Positions 1 to 11,924 of a DNA stretch of 64,000 nucleotides are shown here, one piece after another (the stretch's first letter is position 1; every line of letters begins with the position of its first letter). Under the pieces are notes generated by a model. The model did no database searches. It was given only the letters and a program-made list of their open reading frames with translations, and had not been told where the DNA came from. Position numbers and translations under genes: made by a program. The stretch comes from Aristolochia californica (Eukaryota > Streptophyta > Magnoliopsida > Piperales > Aristolochiaceae). The stretch covers positions 11,193,657 through 11,257,656 of the forward strand of contig JARWKL010000003.1 of assembly GCA_029961685.1 (NCBI GenBank), in the 5' to 3' direction.

Positions 1-620
1 CACCCAAGTCAATCCTTCTGAATGGCAGGGCCTGGGGCCTGCCCTCCACCCCCATCTACTGAACAGGAAATCAAAAAGCAGAAGGGAGCAATGGGGGCTG
101 TCCTTGTCCAGTAGCATCATCACCTCAGTAGTAGGATGATCCATAACCAAGTATAAAAACTTGGGTTGAGCCTTTTGGCTCTAAGCTTGAGTGAGTTGGA
201 TACCTTTCTTTTGTAACTAATCTAAATAATATAGCTCAGGCTCATCAATTTTCATCCTAAACTTAATCCAAATGTGTAAAATAGTTCAAAAAGTTTTAGG
301 GAGAATGATGATGTTTCATGCTTATAACTAATATTTTGGCTAAACATGTGGGTGAAACTTTTTAATTTCATGGCACATGGCAGCGTTTCTTCATGTGAAT
401 TCTTGAGTTTAAGCATCAAGTGTAATCAGGTTTGTGCACACAACGTTTTAAAAGTACTAGACTGACATAATTAAACTCAATAGTTCTAACTGCCTAGTGA
501 ACAGACTGGCTACTGAAGCCACTCACATTGTAGATATCAAAATGGTCTAGGAAAAGTCTAGCCTGCATTCGCAATAACAATTGTATAAGTGGATGTATTC
601 ATCAACAACTCCGGACTTAC
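1..620. other. Left-edge non-coding sequence, probably intron of the malectin/LRR gene
   Basis: The LRR exon ending at position 621 has a GTAAGT donor on the minus strand, so the gene should continue leftwards. No further LRR-like exon could be read in this stretch on the minus strand, so it is most likely an intron with the remaining exons outside the window. Nothing else is recognisable here. Confidence 0.5.
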
Positions 621-3175
621 AGTTCGTGTAGAGTATCGATAACAGCTATAGATGAGGGAATCTCTCCAGTGAATCCATTGTCCTGCAAATGCCTGCAGAT
701 AAAGAACCAAATAAGGAAGAAGGCCATCAAAAAATAAACCTGATAATAAGGGAAGCAGAACGAGAAAGGTAGGCTCCAGAAGCTCACAATCTCTCCAGCC
801 TTCCTAATTTGCTAAGATCTGGAATAGGCCCTGTCAAGTTATTACGCCCAAGGATGCTGCCATTTACCAAAAGATTTTGCAATAGTAAGCAAACAGAACA
901 ATGTTTTCACTACAAAACGAAAAATTTCAAAACTTACATGTCAGTTAGTGCAGTTAAGTTGGCTATGCTGGGGGACAGCAAGCCCGAGACACGCATGTTT
1001 GATAAATTCCTGCAGTATAACATTAAAGATAAACGTCAGCAAAATAGAAGCCGTACATAACTCATGGTCAGCAAACTATTGAAATGAATGCTAGCAGTTT
1101 GAATGCTTGAACTCACAAAGCCACTACGCGGCTGTTGGGTCCATCAGAGCAGATAACTCCTGTCCATGAGTAACCCTGAGGGTGACAAGGGTCCCCATTC
1201 CAATCCAGTGGTAAATTTTGAAGACTTTTCTTTAGTTTCTCTAAAGCAATTACTGTAATCAGATATTTAATATACCATGTTAGAGATGGATCAAAAGAGA
1301 CAACAAAGAAATACATGTTAGTGCAAGAATCTAAACCAACCATCTCGTGTAACAGTTCTTCCTCCAAGAACTAATATGTTTAAAACCTCCCCTGCATTGA
1401 TCAATGGAGCCATGTGTGAGCCATCAGCTGGAGTTAGCACAAGCTTGGTGGGACCAGAGAGAGGCCACTGGGTTGCAAAGACCACCACCCCTGACTGGGT
1501 TACATTCACGTTTTTATAATATGGAATACCATTGATGTAGACATTGAGTACTCTTGAATCGTCTGATAAGGAATCAGGGTGGTTCGCAAAATAAAGAGCA
1601 ATATAATAGCTAGAGTTCAATAGAGACATAGGTGGCCAGTGTAATTCCAGGGGCTTTGGTAGGTCTGTTGTCAGAGCTGCACCAAACACCTTTGATGGTG
1701 GAAGGTTCCAAAAGCCAGAAGAAGAGATATTTCCCCTGTTGGTTGTTGGAGTAAGATTACTGGCATGAAATGGCTCCCAGTATCTATCAAATGGGTCGTC
1801 AGGAAACCTGGACTTTCACATTTTCAGAAAAGGAATATTCGGAATTTACAAAATAAATAAACTTGAATATGTACTTCGGAATCGGCATTTCATATTCATA
1901 ACGTACAATACAATCCGGGTTCCTTCGATAGGACCAAAAAGCAGCAGAAAGTTTTCTTGATCAGCTACAAAGCTTACAACCATAGCATCCCAAACATCAG
2001 TTGAGTTTCGAGTGTTTTCATAGGCAAGTCCTATGGGGCTAAGGAATATTTTCATATTCATAGCTCAAGAAAGCCGGAATATTTTCACCGCAAGGTCAAC
2101 TGAAAATTAAAATTTCTTGTCGGTAAGCTACAAGAGAGAATTTCAGTGCAGGTGACCCCGATAAATTCAAATAGTTCAGAGGCGAAAACGAATTATTGAG
2201 AACTCGATACAGCTGAGACAATAATCTTGCGATAGTATCTCAGAAAAAAACAAACTTCAGAACATAAAAAGAAAGTCGTTGTGTTTCTTTCAGTTAATGT
2301 TGTTTTGGCCTTCACTATCTGTGTATGATGCAATCGAATGTTTTGTTCCTTCGATGCCAAGGTACAGAAAAAAGGCCCTGTATCCTCTCAACTTTCAAAA
2401 TTAAACAAAGAAAAAGTCTAAGCAGAAAGCAAACCGCAGAAAAAATTACCTCAAAGATGGGCCTTGGTTTCCAAAACTGTTCCTGGCGACAACACCTAGA
2501 CCATACTTTTCAAAATTTGTCGAGTTATAAACAGAGTCCTCCAAAAGTACTAACTCAAGCGTAGAAATGAACATATCTGAATCCGTAAGCTTGTTTTTGG
2601 CGACACAGATGCTCATCGTGCGTCCTTTAGCGAGGAATACAGCCTCGTAATACCTAGATAGCCCTCTGACATAATCTTCAGTCGTATTCACGACAGCCCA
2701 GAAGGTCCCGTCAACAATCAGGTCGAAGACAGGGGGTAGAGTATCCAGACCATTGACTGCGCCGTAGAAGTAGGTCGTGCGAACTAGATACTTCCCAGAA
2801 CGGTAAACAGGCACGACGTAGCAGAATTTGCTGTGACGATCCAGCGGGAAGGAGCGGAGGGTGGAGAGAGTGGGAAAGAGGCTCTGATTAGAAAGGATTT
2901 TGGGGGTTCCAGTAGAGACGAAGGAGGCGTCGGGGAGGTAACGCAGGCCATTGATCACAGATGGTTCCGTAGCGCCACAGTCGATGAAAAGGCCTGAAAA
3001 AAGAAGAGGAAGAGATTAAAACATAAACGGGGATGACAGACTAACCAACAATAAATGAAAAACAAAAAGAACCAATAACAAATTGAGATCAAATGATGCC
3101 TTTGGGGCCCCGAGGTTGGGAATGAACGACGGTGAAGAGCGACAAGAGGAGGAGGAGCAGAGAGAAGTTTGCCAT
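621..3175 (-). CDS. Malectin-like domain/LRR secreted or membrane protein (5' part, runs off window)
   Basis: Seven exons can be joined on the minus strand: 3175-3100, 2993-2450, 1807-1341, 1252-1117, 1009-938, 856-788 and 692-621, with consistent phases. The chosen start (3175) opens with a leucine-rich signal peptide; an in-frame ATG at 3280 would put 35 unsuitable residues before it. After the signal comes a malectin-like region (starts LFIDCGA, about residues 27-360), then the linker with WNGDPC and SWTGVICSD that marks the LRR N-cap in plant malectin-LRR proteins, then LRR units carried on separate exons of 72, 69 and 72 bp. Intron 1 uses a GC donor (AAAG|GCATCA). The domain order matches plant malectin-like LRR receptor-like proteins, in which the malectin-like domain is extracellular. 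Whether a membrane helix or kinase follows cannot be seen. The C-terminus is missing. Confidence 0.85.
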
Positions 3176-4420
3176 GGCAGAAGCAGAAGAACGTCGGGAA
3201 GAGTAAGGTAAGGAGGAAGGGAGTTGAATTATGAATGTGTCGTCGGGGAAAAGAAAGGAATCGTTGGTGAGAGAAGGCAAAGAATTATGAGAGAGAGGAA
3301 GTAGAGTAGGTCATTGCATAGTTTAGTTGCAGTATAAAGAATTTGAAAATTAGTTTGAAGAATTCAAATTGCAGGTAACGAGAGATTTCACAGAGAAGGG
3401 ACCATCAACCATCAACCTCAAGTGGGTTCAGTTGAGCAGAACGCTGGAAAGGAATCTCTTTAGCGTAAGAAGCCCATCAGAGCCATTTTCTCAATTCCTT
3501 TCCAACCTTCCGCCCTTTGTCTATAAAATGATTATTTCTCCGTGCTTATGAGCTTCAAAAGTCAAAGTAGCAAAGTATTGGGCTCTCACATTCAACTGAT
3601 CTCACGACTACATCGTGTAACTGAGGTGAGAGCGACGAGCAGCGCACATCCCATTTCAACAAATAGCTTGTGATATGGGCGTACGTGCAGATATGTCCTA
3701 TGCCCACCCAATCAAAACTTATAGAAACTGATTAAAAGTTATTAATTGATATAATATTTTATTTTAATACATATAATAATTTTTTATATGTAATTTTAAA
3801 TTATTTATTTAATACAAATTTAAGCATTAATTTTTAAAATAAATTATAAATATAATTTTATTTATTAAGAGATATGATTTACTTATTATTGATTTAATTA
3901 ATTTAATTAATAAACATAATACTATTTAAAAAATATTTCTTTGTTATTCTTCATTGCCATGAACAATGTCAAGCCTTTGAACATTGGCTAGATGAGAATT
4001 ATATGGAACATGGTTCTACCTTTGAACACGCCCACGGATCTTCGTGGTACAGATTGTAAGACGTACGGAAACAAAGTCTCCCATTTATAAACGGCGTCTT
4101 CTGCAGAAAGGGCGCGGAAAAGCCTGTTTAGGTCTGAGAGCTTTTTAATATGAGACGCTCGTGAAAAACGAACCTTAATCGACAATACCGACGGGCAGAG
4201 AAGGAAAACGCACGTCTCAGGTGCTACTCTTTGAAGGACCAATAACATCTGTCCGCGTCATTGAGCTTAAAAATTAAAATATAAAAGGGCGGGGTGAGTT
4301 CGGAATTCAGATGAGAACTCATCTTTTCCTAATCTGACCAAAATACCCTTCTTCTCTTTCCCCTGTCACCCTCAAAATCCTCCATTCTCTACCCTCTAAC
4401 TGTCCTCTCCCCTCACGTCC
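3176..4420. promoter_or_regulatory. Divergent intergenic region/bidirectional promoter
   Basis: This 1.25-kb gap separates the start codons of the minus-strand malectin/LRR gene and the plus-strand ARM/BTB gene, so both promoters must lie here. Positions 3740-3930 are extremely AT-rich. A TATA-like box lies about 130 bp before the ARM/BTB start codon. No coding segment is supported. Confidence 0.7.
4280..4287 (+). promoter_or_regulatory. TATA box of the ARM/BTB gene
   Basis: TATAAAAG lies about 134 bp upstream of the ATG at 4421, followed by a GC-rich stretch and a pyrimidine-rich leader. Position and sequence fit a plant core promoter. The transcription start is not known. Confidence 0.5.
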
Positions 4421-7400
4421 ATGGAGCAGCAGCACGAGCGGTCGCTTCCGGAGAGAAAGGGGCAGAAAAGAAAATTTGAAGTGAAAACTGAAGACGACGA
4501 CGACGACGAAGAAGAACAACAGAAAGCTTCAGTCTCTGTGCTGTCAACCGATCCTCACCAAACCCTAGTTTCTCAGATTCACGCGCAAGTTAAAATACTC
4601 GGCTATACCTTTTCCTGGAAAGAAGCTGATCGATCTGCCGCCAAGTGCGCCACTCATGTCCTCTCTGAACTCGCTAAGAACGGTAATTATGCGAAAAAAT
4701 TCAGAGTCGTTTATTTATTTATTTACTACTCTTCGGTCTTTTGACGTTATTACCTGTTGTTATTTCTCGAAGAGGAGCTTGTGAATGTCATAGTAGAAGC
4801 TGGAGCGGTTCCCGCGCTGGTTAAGCATCTACAAGCTCCTCCAGTCTTAAGTGAGAGCGACGGAGGGCAGAGGCCTTTTGAGCACGAGGTGGAGAAAGGG
4901 AGCGCTTTCGCGTTAGGACTTCTTGCGGTCAAGGTAATCAAGGATCTCAATTCTGGATCTATTTTATTTATTCTTGAAGCTTGTATTGCTTTTATTCAAT
5001 ACTGCTGGCGGGGCATTTTCTATACGCAATTCTGTAAATGTAGTGTCGGTGCTTGTTTTGTGAGGTGTAGATGTTATATTTACAGCAGTGTAATTTGATT
5101 ATTTGTTATTCAATTTCTTTTGGCATTTTTGTTGAATGTCTTCCTGGTTGTACGTCTCTATGTTACATTTGTTTTATAAAACTTTTGATGTACCATTTCC
5201 AATTTTTTATGTCTTTATTGGTCTCGTTTCTTTAATATGGTCGAATACCTGGTGGTAGTTTGTAGATTAGCAATATGGATATTATCTGCCTTTTTCAATC
5301 CGTAGACACTGGGTTTGCTAGTAGTTTTTCGTCTGTCTGTTTTATGTTACGAATTCATGGCAAATGCCGTCGTTTCCAAATCTTTGCAGCTATTCTGGAG
5401 TATGAAAAGCTGTTCTAAGTCTTCCTATGCTATGTTCTTTGAGTATAACAGCTGTTTCTTATTGTTACCTATCAGGACTTAATCCCAGGAACTGTTCTGT
5501 TTGATTACTCTCTAGACTTGTTAGTTATGCATGTGCTTCTTGGTGTGACAGCCAGAGCACCAACAGCTGATAGTAGACAGTGGAGCGCTACCTCATCTTG
5601 TAAGTCTGTTGAAGAGGTGTACGGATGGTTCCAACTCCCGTGCTGTCAATGGTGTTATTCGTAGAGCTGCTGATGCTATCACTAATCTTGCTCACGAGAA
5701 TAGTATCATCAAAACCTCTGTCAGGTTTGGTGGGCAGACTGCTTGTCAAATGGATAATTGTTATGTTTGTAATGATATCTCATTTTGTGATGCCCTGACC
5801 TGTCTTTTCAGGGTTGAAGGGGGGATTCCACCTCTTGTTGAGTTACTTGATTCCACCGATATGAAGGTACAAAGAGCAGTTGCTGGAGCGCTACGAACCC
5901 TGGCATTTAAAAATGATGAAAACAAGAATCAGGTTAGATTTTTCTTTTCAGTACTTAATTATTTTGTTTCCGTGAAACTCTTGCTAGACATAGGAGTTTA
6001 TGTTGTATATATCATACACCTTTCAGATTGTAGAATGCAATGCTCTTCCAACCCTGATCTTAATGCTTCGATCAGAGGATGCTGCAATACACTATGAGGC
6101 AGTAAGTATCCAATGCGTACTGTTTCTGGATGAGCTCAGTATATTTACTTCAGTAACATGAAATAATTCCTTGTGTTGCAACAGGTGGGTGTTATAGGTA
6201 ACCTAGTCCATTCATCTCCTAACATAAAGAAAGAAGTTCTCCTTTCTGGGGCTTTGCAACCTGTTATTGGCTTACTTAGGTATAGTTGAATATGTGGCTC
6301 CTAATCTTATCTATGTTTGTTCTTTGGTTGGATGTGTTTATAATTATGTATTTATTATGATTTCGACATTAGTTGGGGTTTCTTTGCCTTGAACTTGCAT
6401 ATCAAGTTGCAGACTATAACATTTATTTCATGGTGATACAGTTCTTGTTGTTCAGAGAGCCAAAGGGAAGCAGCATTATTACTTGGTCAATTTGCTGCAA
6501 CAGATTCAGATTGCAAGGTTGTTTCAGGACCTCTTTGTTTCACTATCTGTCTCCACTTTTTTTTTTTTTAAATTTTTTGAAAGGAATCTTTTTACGGCTT
6601 ATTCTTTCAAACATCATATATGTTTACTATACTATCTCTGATATTTGAGTTGCTAGTAGGTTCATATTGTACAGAGAGGTGCAGTCAGACCTTTGATTGA
6701 TATGCTGCAGTCTCCAGATATTCAACTTAAAGAGATGTCAGCTTTTGCACTGGGGAGGTTGGCACAGGTTGTTCACATTATTCTTTCTTGATGGATTTGT
6801 ATGGTCCAAATGTGAAAAATGTGCTGCAATCTTAGCTTCCCGACGACAGGCATTGGGCTAAATACTGTCATTGGAAAATTTTCTCTGCTAACTATTCCAA
6901 TAGATGGATTTCTTCAAATGGTTTTGTTTCCTTTTCCTTTTTTTCTTATTAACATTGCATTATTATTTTTAATTTTATTTTTAAGTAGATAGTCTCTCTT
7001 TTTTTCTCTGACATATATATAGGCAGATGTGCTTACATACCTTTTTCCATCATGCTTCAATGTTTGCCTCATGAAATAGTGCATTGTTTGGATTAACTTT
7101 TAATAGCCAAATTCTTCACTCTATTTAGTATCTATTCTGTATTTCTTTATTAGGATACACACAATCAAGCTGGTATTGCTCACAATGGTGGTCTAGTGCC
7201 TTTGCTGAAGCTTCTTGACTCCAAGAACGGATCTCTACAACACAATGCTGCATTTGCTCTTTATGGTCTAGCTGACAATGAGGTGCAATTTGCACATAAT
7301 GTTGATATGTTGTTCTTATTTGGCCCTAGAAAGAGAATGATTGTTTTTGTTCTCTGCAGGACAATGTTTCTGACTTTATTAGGGTTGGGGGGGTTCAGAA

Positions 7401-9160
7401 GCTTCAGGATGGAGAATTCATTGTTCAAGTATGTTCTTGGTTCTAATATTTTTAACTTATGATATTGATATGGGTTGTTGGGCCTTTGTCTCAAGTCAAA
7501 TTGAGGATAATTATCTTTATTATTTGTTGTGTCATATGGTATAAGTTGCTGTCAAATTATTACCTAGCCTTCGTAATTAGTTTTAGTTCCATGACATTGC
7601 TGAGAATGGTGTGACAATTGCAATAACAGGCAACGAAAGATTGTGTAGCAAAAACATTGAAAAGATTAGAGGAGAAGATTCATGGAAGGGTAGGGTTTGA
7701 CTTTCCAGAGGACGACAAATTTTTGTGTATATGCTTCATTCTTCTCTCTCTCTCTCTCTCTCCATCTCTGAATCTTCAAGAAGATATGTTATTCTAGCAA
7801 TTACATGTTACCTGTGATTTTTAAATTTTGACAAGTTGTCATTTATTTGACAGGTATTGAAGCACTTATTGTACTTGATGCGTGTAGGGGAAAAGGCCGT
7901 TCAACGGCGGTTTGCTGCAGCTCTTGCTCACCTTTGTTCTCCTGATGATCAAAGGCTAATATTCATTGATAATAATGGTCTGAGTTTGTCTTATACCATT
8001 TCTCTCCTGCATATGCATTTGTGTGAACCATTTGTCTTTGAGCAGGTCTGGAGTTGCTTTTGGGTCTTCTTGGGTCAACCAATCCAAAGCAGCAGCAAGA
8101 TGGTTCTGTGGCTCTATACAAGATGGCTAACAAGGCCATGGCACTCTCACCAATGGATGCTGCACCTCTGTCACCAACACCTCAGGTTCAGATCTCTATG
8201 ACTAATCAATCAAAATTTACACAATTGAGGGTTACAAGTTTTAATTTTTGTCAGACAACTGGTTGACTTGATTTAGAACATTTGTGTTTGAAGTTACCGG
8301 AAACAAGATAAGCCATTGTAAAATTCTCTTATGAGATGTTAGTGAATATAGGCAATGAAGTAATTTTATTTTTTTTGAAATAAAAATTACTCTTAATCCT
8401 ATACAGTTTTCTAGTTTATGTATCTTGGTCTGTGCCTATTCCCTCTGCTCTTATCCATTAAAAAGTGCAAGCCTTTTGTTTCTAGCAGTGATTTTGATTA
8501 TTTCCGTTTTTGTTTTTGAATATGATTTTCTTTGGGCTTCTGCTCATTTATTAAAATATAAACTTCGAATGGAAATTGCATAATATGCTGCCTTAATATC
8601 TATGACTCTTGATCCAATGGAGCTAATCTTGTTATTCAAATCTTCAATACCATTTAATTAGCTTTTTTTTAACAATTTGTAGTTTTCTTAATATCTTTTC
8701 ATTTTTTTATTTTTATTTTTATTGGTGTCTGTTTTCCAGGTTTATCTTGGTGAGCAGTATGTAAACAATGCAACACTTTCTGATGTTACTTTTCTTGTTG
8801 AAGGTCGTTTGTCTTCCACCTCTATGCCTTTTCATTTTATTTTTTTGTTTTCTTAATTTCTTTGTGGTTGTCCTATAGTTGGTTTTGTCAATGTTATAAA
8901 ACCGGACTGGAATGGTTGGTTGAACTGGGGTCAACTGGACCTGGTCCCTTTTTTGGGATATACATGTGTAAGACCCGTAGCCTGGAGGAGGGTCAAAACC
9001 TGGTTGAACTGGTCACCTAGTTGACCCAGCCTGGTCTGCTGGGCCATTGTCATGTGGAGGCAGTTGCCTCCCTCTTTTGGCTCCGGCCAGGAGAAGTCCT
9101 TGGCCTACTTGTGTGAATGATGGAAGGTTGGAAGTGGTGGGGTCTGCTCCCTTCCTGCAG

Positions 9161-9191
<31 letters not shown>

Positions 9192-10892
9192 GTTAATTTT
9201 TGCCAAAAATGATGTCATTTTTATGTCACCTTGGGTCAACTGGTGGTCAAAACCAGATGTTCTACTGTTCTAGTCTCCTCTTCTTGTCTATAATTGGTTC
9301 ATTTTTAATAATATTGATCTGTATACATTGTTTCATTGGTTTTAGTTCTAATTTAGTTTATCATTATGTGTTTTAGGTAGACTTTTTTATGCTCACAGAA
9401 TTGCTTTACTTGCTTCTTCGGATGCATTTCGTGCAATGTTTGATGGTGGTTACAGGGTGAGCAATTTTTAGTTTTCAATCTTTGTATGTTCTCTATCTAT
9501 CTCTATATGTAGGGTTCTCACTGTGTGAAAGGTGATCGTCAATTGTTAATGTGTAATTATCAAGTGCATCAGATGATTAGCATAAGAAGTATCATAATTT
9601 CGTAGTTTTTGCGGCTTTATTGGGTTGCATCCAGATTTTGGTTCAGAAAACAATTAACTGCTATGCGAACATTCTTTAATATGCTTTGTTATATGATTAT
9701 TATGCAAAGTTTTTTGTAATGACCAATATGTTATTTTATTTAAAAGATATGACCTATATACTAGTAGAGTTGTTTTTGTTTCTTATTTGCATTCAGAGAA
9801 CCAAATTGGAAGTGTGTTTCAGGAAAAAGATGCACGTGACATTGAGATTCCAAATATTAGATGGGAGGTGTTTGAATTGATGATGAGGTATGGTTATTAT
9901 TATTTTTTTCTTTTTAGATTGAGAATTGATTTATTAAGGTTTTAGAATACTCCATTTCCACTGCAAACAGATTCATCTATACGGGTTCGGTTGATGTAAC
10001 TCTGGATATTGCACAAGATCTCCTAAGAGCTGCAGATCAGTATCTTTTGGAGGGTCTTAAGCGCCTTTGCGAGTATGCCATTGCACAGGTGATGATAACT
10101 AATCGTACCTTCTATGCAGTTTCTTATCCTTTTATAAGGTGGGTCTTATTTAACTCAAAATTAATCTATTTCAGGATATATCACTGGAAAATGTTTCAAC
10201 CATGTATGAGTTGTCTGAGGCCTTCCATGCCATGTCATTGAAACACACGTGTATTTTGTTCATCTTGGAGCAGTTTGATAAGATGAGAGATAAGCCTGGG
10301 TCTCTCTCTCTCTCTCTCTCTCTGAAATTTCAACATTGAATAAATAAATGAATGCTACTTACGTGGTATGCCTGGATTGTAACTTAATATAGTAACTTTT
10401 TTTGTTGTTTTGAGGGCTGGGGGCTAGTGGTGATTACCTATCCTGCCATGGTGGCCTGTGAAGTAACTATGTTATAGCTAGTATTTGCTTCAGGTTTGAA
10501 AACGGGTGGTGCACAGCTTCTTATGCTTAGTTTCTTGTGTTATCTGGGTTGGTTAACTGGTGACTTTTTATGTGAGATGGGATTTGGAAATGATCTCTGC
10601 AAGGTGCTTTATAAAACGTTTCAAGCAATTGGTCTTTATGGGCCTTTTAGGAAACTTTGCTAAGTGGTGAAGAACCGAAGTAGAAATGAATTTTAAATTA
10701 GAAGCAGAGAAAAATTATGTTATCTGGCAGCAAATGAGTCCAGCACATGTATTCATCTTTATGACCTTGACAAACTGAGTTTTTGGTGATCTGATTTGCA
10801 GGTTTTCACATCTCATTCATCGTATCATCCCAGAGCTGTGCTGCTACTTTTCAAAAGTGTGCAAGTCTAATCAACGCAGCACTCGGCTTTAG
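4421..10892 (+). CDS. ARIA: ARM-repeat BTB/POZ protein, ARIA/ABAP1 type
   Basis: Nineteen exons join into one 711-aa frame: 4421-4682, 4773-4933, 5552-5724, 5812-5932, 6027-6101, 6185-6279, 6442-6517, 6660-6767, 7154-7282, 7360-7428, 7630-7689, 7854-7977, 8046-8185, 8740-8803, 9377-9456, 9823-9887, 9971-10088, 10175-10299, 10802-10892. Their lengths sum to 2136 bp, a multiple of three. The N-terminus has a basic then acidic stretch (KRKFEVKTEDDDDDEEE), a likely nuclear signal. Armadillo repeats fill roughly residues 85-500 (for example GAVPALVKHL, GGIPPLVELL, GAVRPLIDML), and a BTB domain follows at about 535-640 (LSDVTFLVEG, RFIYTGSVDV). In Arabidopsis, ARIA (about 710 aa) binds the ABA-response factor ABF2, and ABAP1 restrains DNA replication licensing. 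Length and layout fit ARIA slightly better, but the two paralogs cannot be separated with certainty. Exon 18 has the odd donor GG|GTCTCT next to a (TC)n run. Confidence 0.95.
7743..7762 (+). repeat. (TC)n microsatellite, intron 11 of ARM/BTB gene
   Basis: An uninterrupted TC run in the intron between exons 11 and 12. It is a simple repeat and probably length-polymorphic. Confidence 0.9.
8880..9260. repeat. Possible unclassified TE insert with (TC)n in intron 14
   Basis: The 573-bp intron 14 contains a GC-richer block with many variants of GGTTGAACTGG and GGTCAACTGG plus a TC run at 9165-9191, unlike the AT-rich introns around it. No terminal inverted repeat or target duplication was found. 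A small non-autonomous element is possible but unproven. Confidence 0.35.
10301..10323 (+). repeat. (TC)n microsatellite touching a splice donor
   Basis: The TC run starts two bases into intron 18 of the ARM/BTB gene (exon ends at 10299, donor GTCTCTCTC). The run therefore forms the +3 to +6 donor positions. Confidence 0.85.
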
Positions 10893-11924
10893 ATGCATGA
10901 CATTTCTGACATTGGTCGGTGAAACTAACAAAATTCTGAGGTCAATATTGTGCAGTCGGGAATTGGGATCCTGTCATTGTTTGCAATGCTGACATTTCTC
11001 AAAACAAAGTGCAAAAAAAGCGAGGAATGATTATTCGAATATCAATTTGGGTGCCCCATTTCTCAAGCTAACATGCTTCTGGTGTAATATCAACCTAGCT
11101 TTAGTAGAGTCCATTGACTATGTAATTGGTTCTGTGCTGTTTACCAAGGTATTGGTGAGTGGTGAAGGGGCATAGTTACTGTGGTGTTACAATCTCCTTT
11201 GGGGCCAATTTTTTTTTTTTTTTTTTTTTTTTAACCTTGATCTTAACGTTACAATGTTAGCTTCTCTCTTTTGAACTATTAGATGATAACTAGGAGTTAG
11301 CTGGAGGTTTTTGTTGTCAGTTCGCCCTCTAAGATAAAGAGGGTGTTTGGTACAGAATTGAAAGCGAAGGAAGAAAGTAATTTCTTTACCGTCGATGTGG
11401 TGCATCCCACTTGTAAACATGTAAAAGGAAAAGGCGTTTGTTTTAATCAAAATTGTAGTTCTCTTTGTGAAGAAGGCATCATTATAGTCTGTATATTTCT
11501 GGATGAAGAAACCTCTTGTCGTAGAATTTGGTTACGTATTCGAACCATGTTAATTGCTTGATTCGAACCATGTTAATTGCTTGATTAATTGTTTGTGTTT
11601 TTAACCGCTTTCATTGGTCTATGTTGCCGTATTAGAGCCCTAACTGTTGTTGCCGATCGACTCTATATAGTTTTGCGAACCTCTTGCTCAAAGTATTGGA
11701 AGTATGTTTGCAGAAATCCAGATTTTAAGATCCTTCCTCAAAGATTAGTTTGTGTTTCGTTTATTTTGTTAATTTACAAACATGCACACCATTGTCCTTT
11801 CTTCTCTATCACCATCATTGTCCTTTCTTCTCTATCACCATCATGTTTGGCATGTACAATTAACAGCCATGCATGTTAATTTTTTTAGAGTAGCTTAGGA
11901 TAAATTGCATAATCTACATGTTTT
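10893..11924. other. 3' flank of the ARM/BTB gene with short tandem duplications
   Basis: No gene is seen. The stretch holds the 3'UTR of the ARM/BTB gene, a poly-T tract at about 11209-11232, a tandem duplication of about 23 bp at 11535-11585 (unit contains GAACCATGTTAATTGC), and another of about 26 bp at 11796-11846 (unit contains CTTCTCTATCACCATCAT). These look like replication-slippage products. Confidence 0.6.

Noticed and set aside
3089..3280. Longer N-terminus for the malectin/LRR gene from the in-frame ATG at 3280
   Set aside because: The extra 35 residues would bury the signal peptide; the internal ATG at 3175 gives a normal signal sequence.
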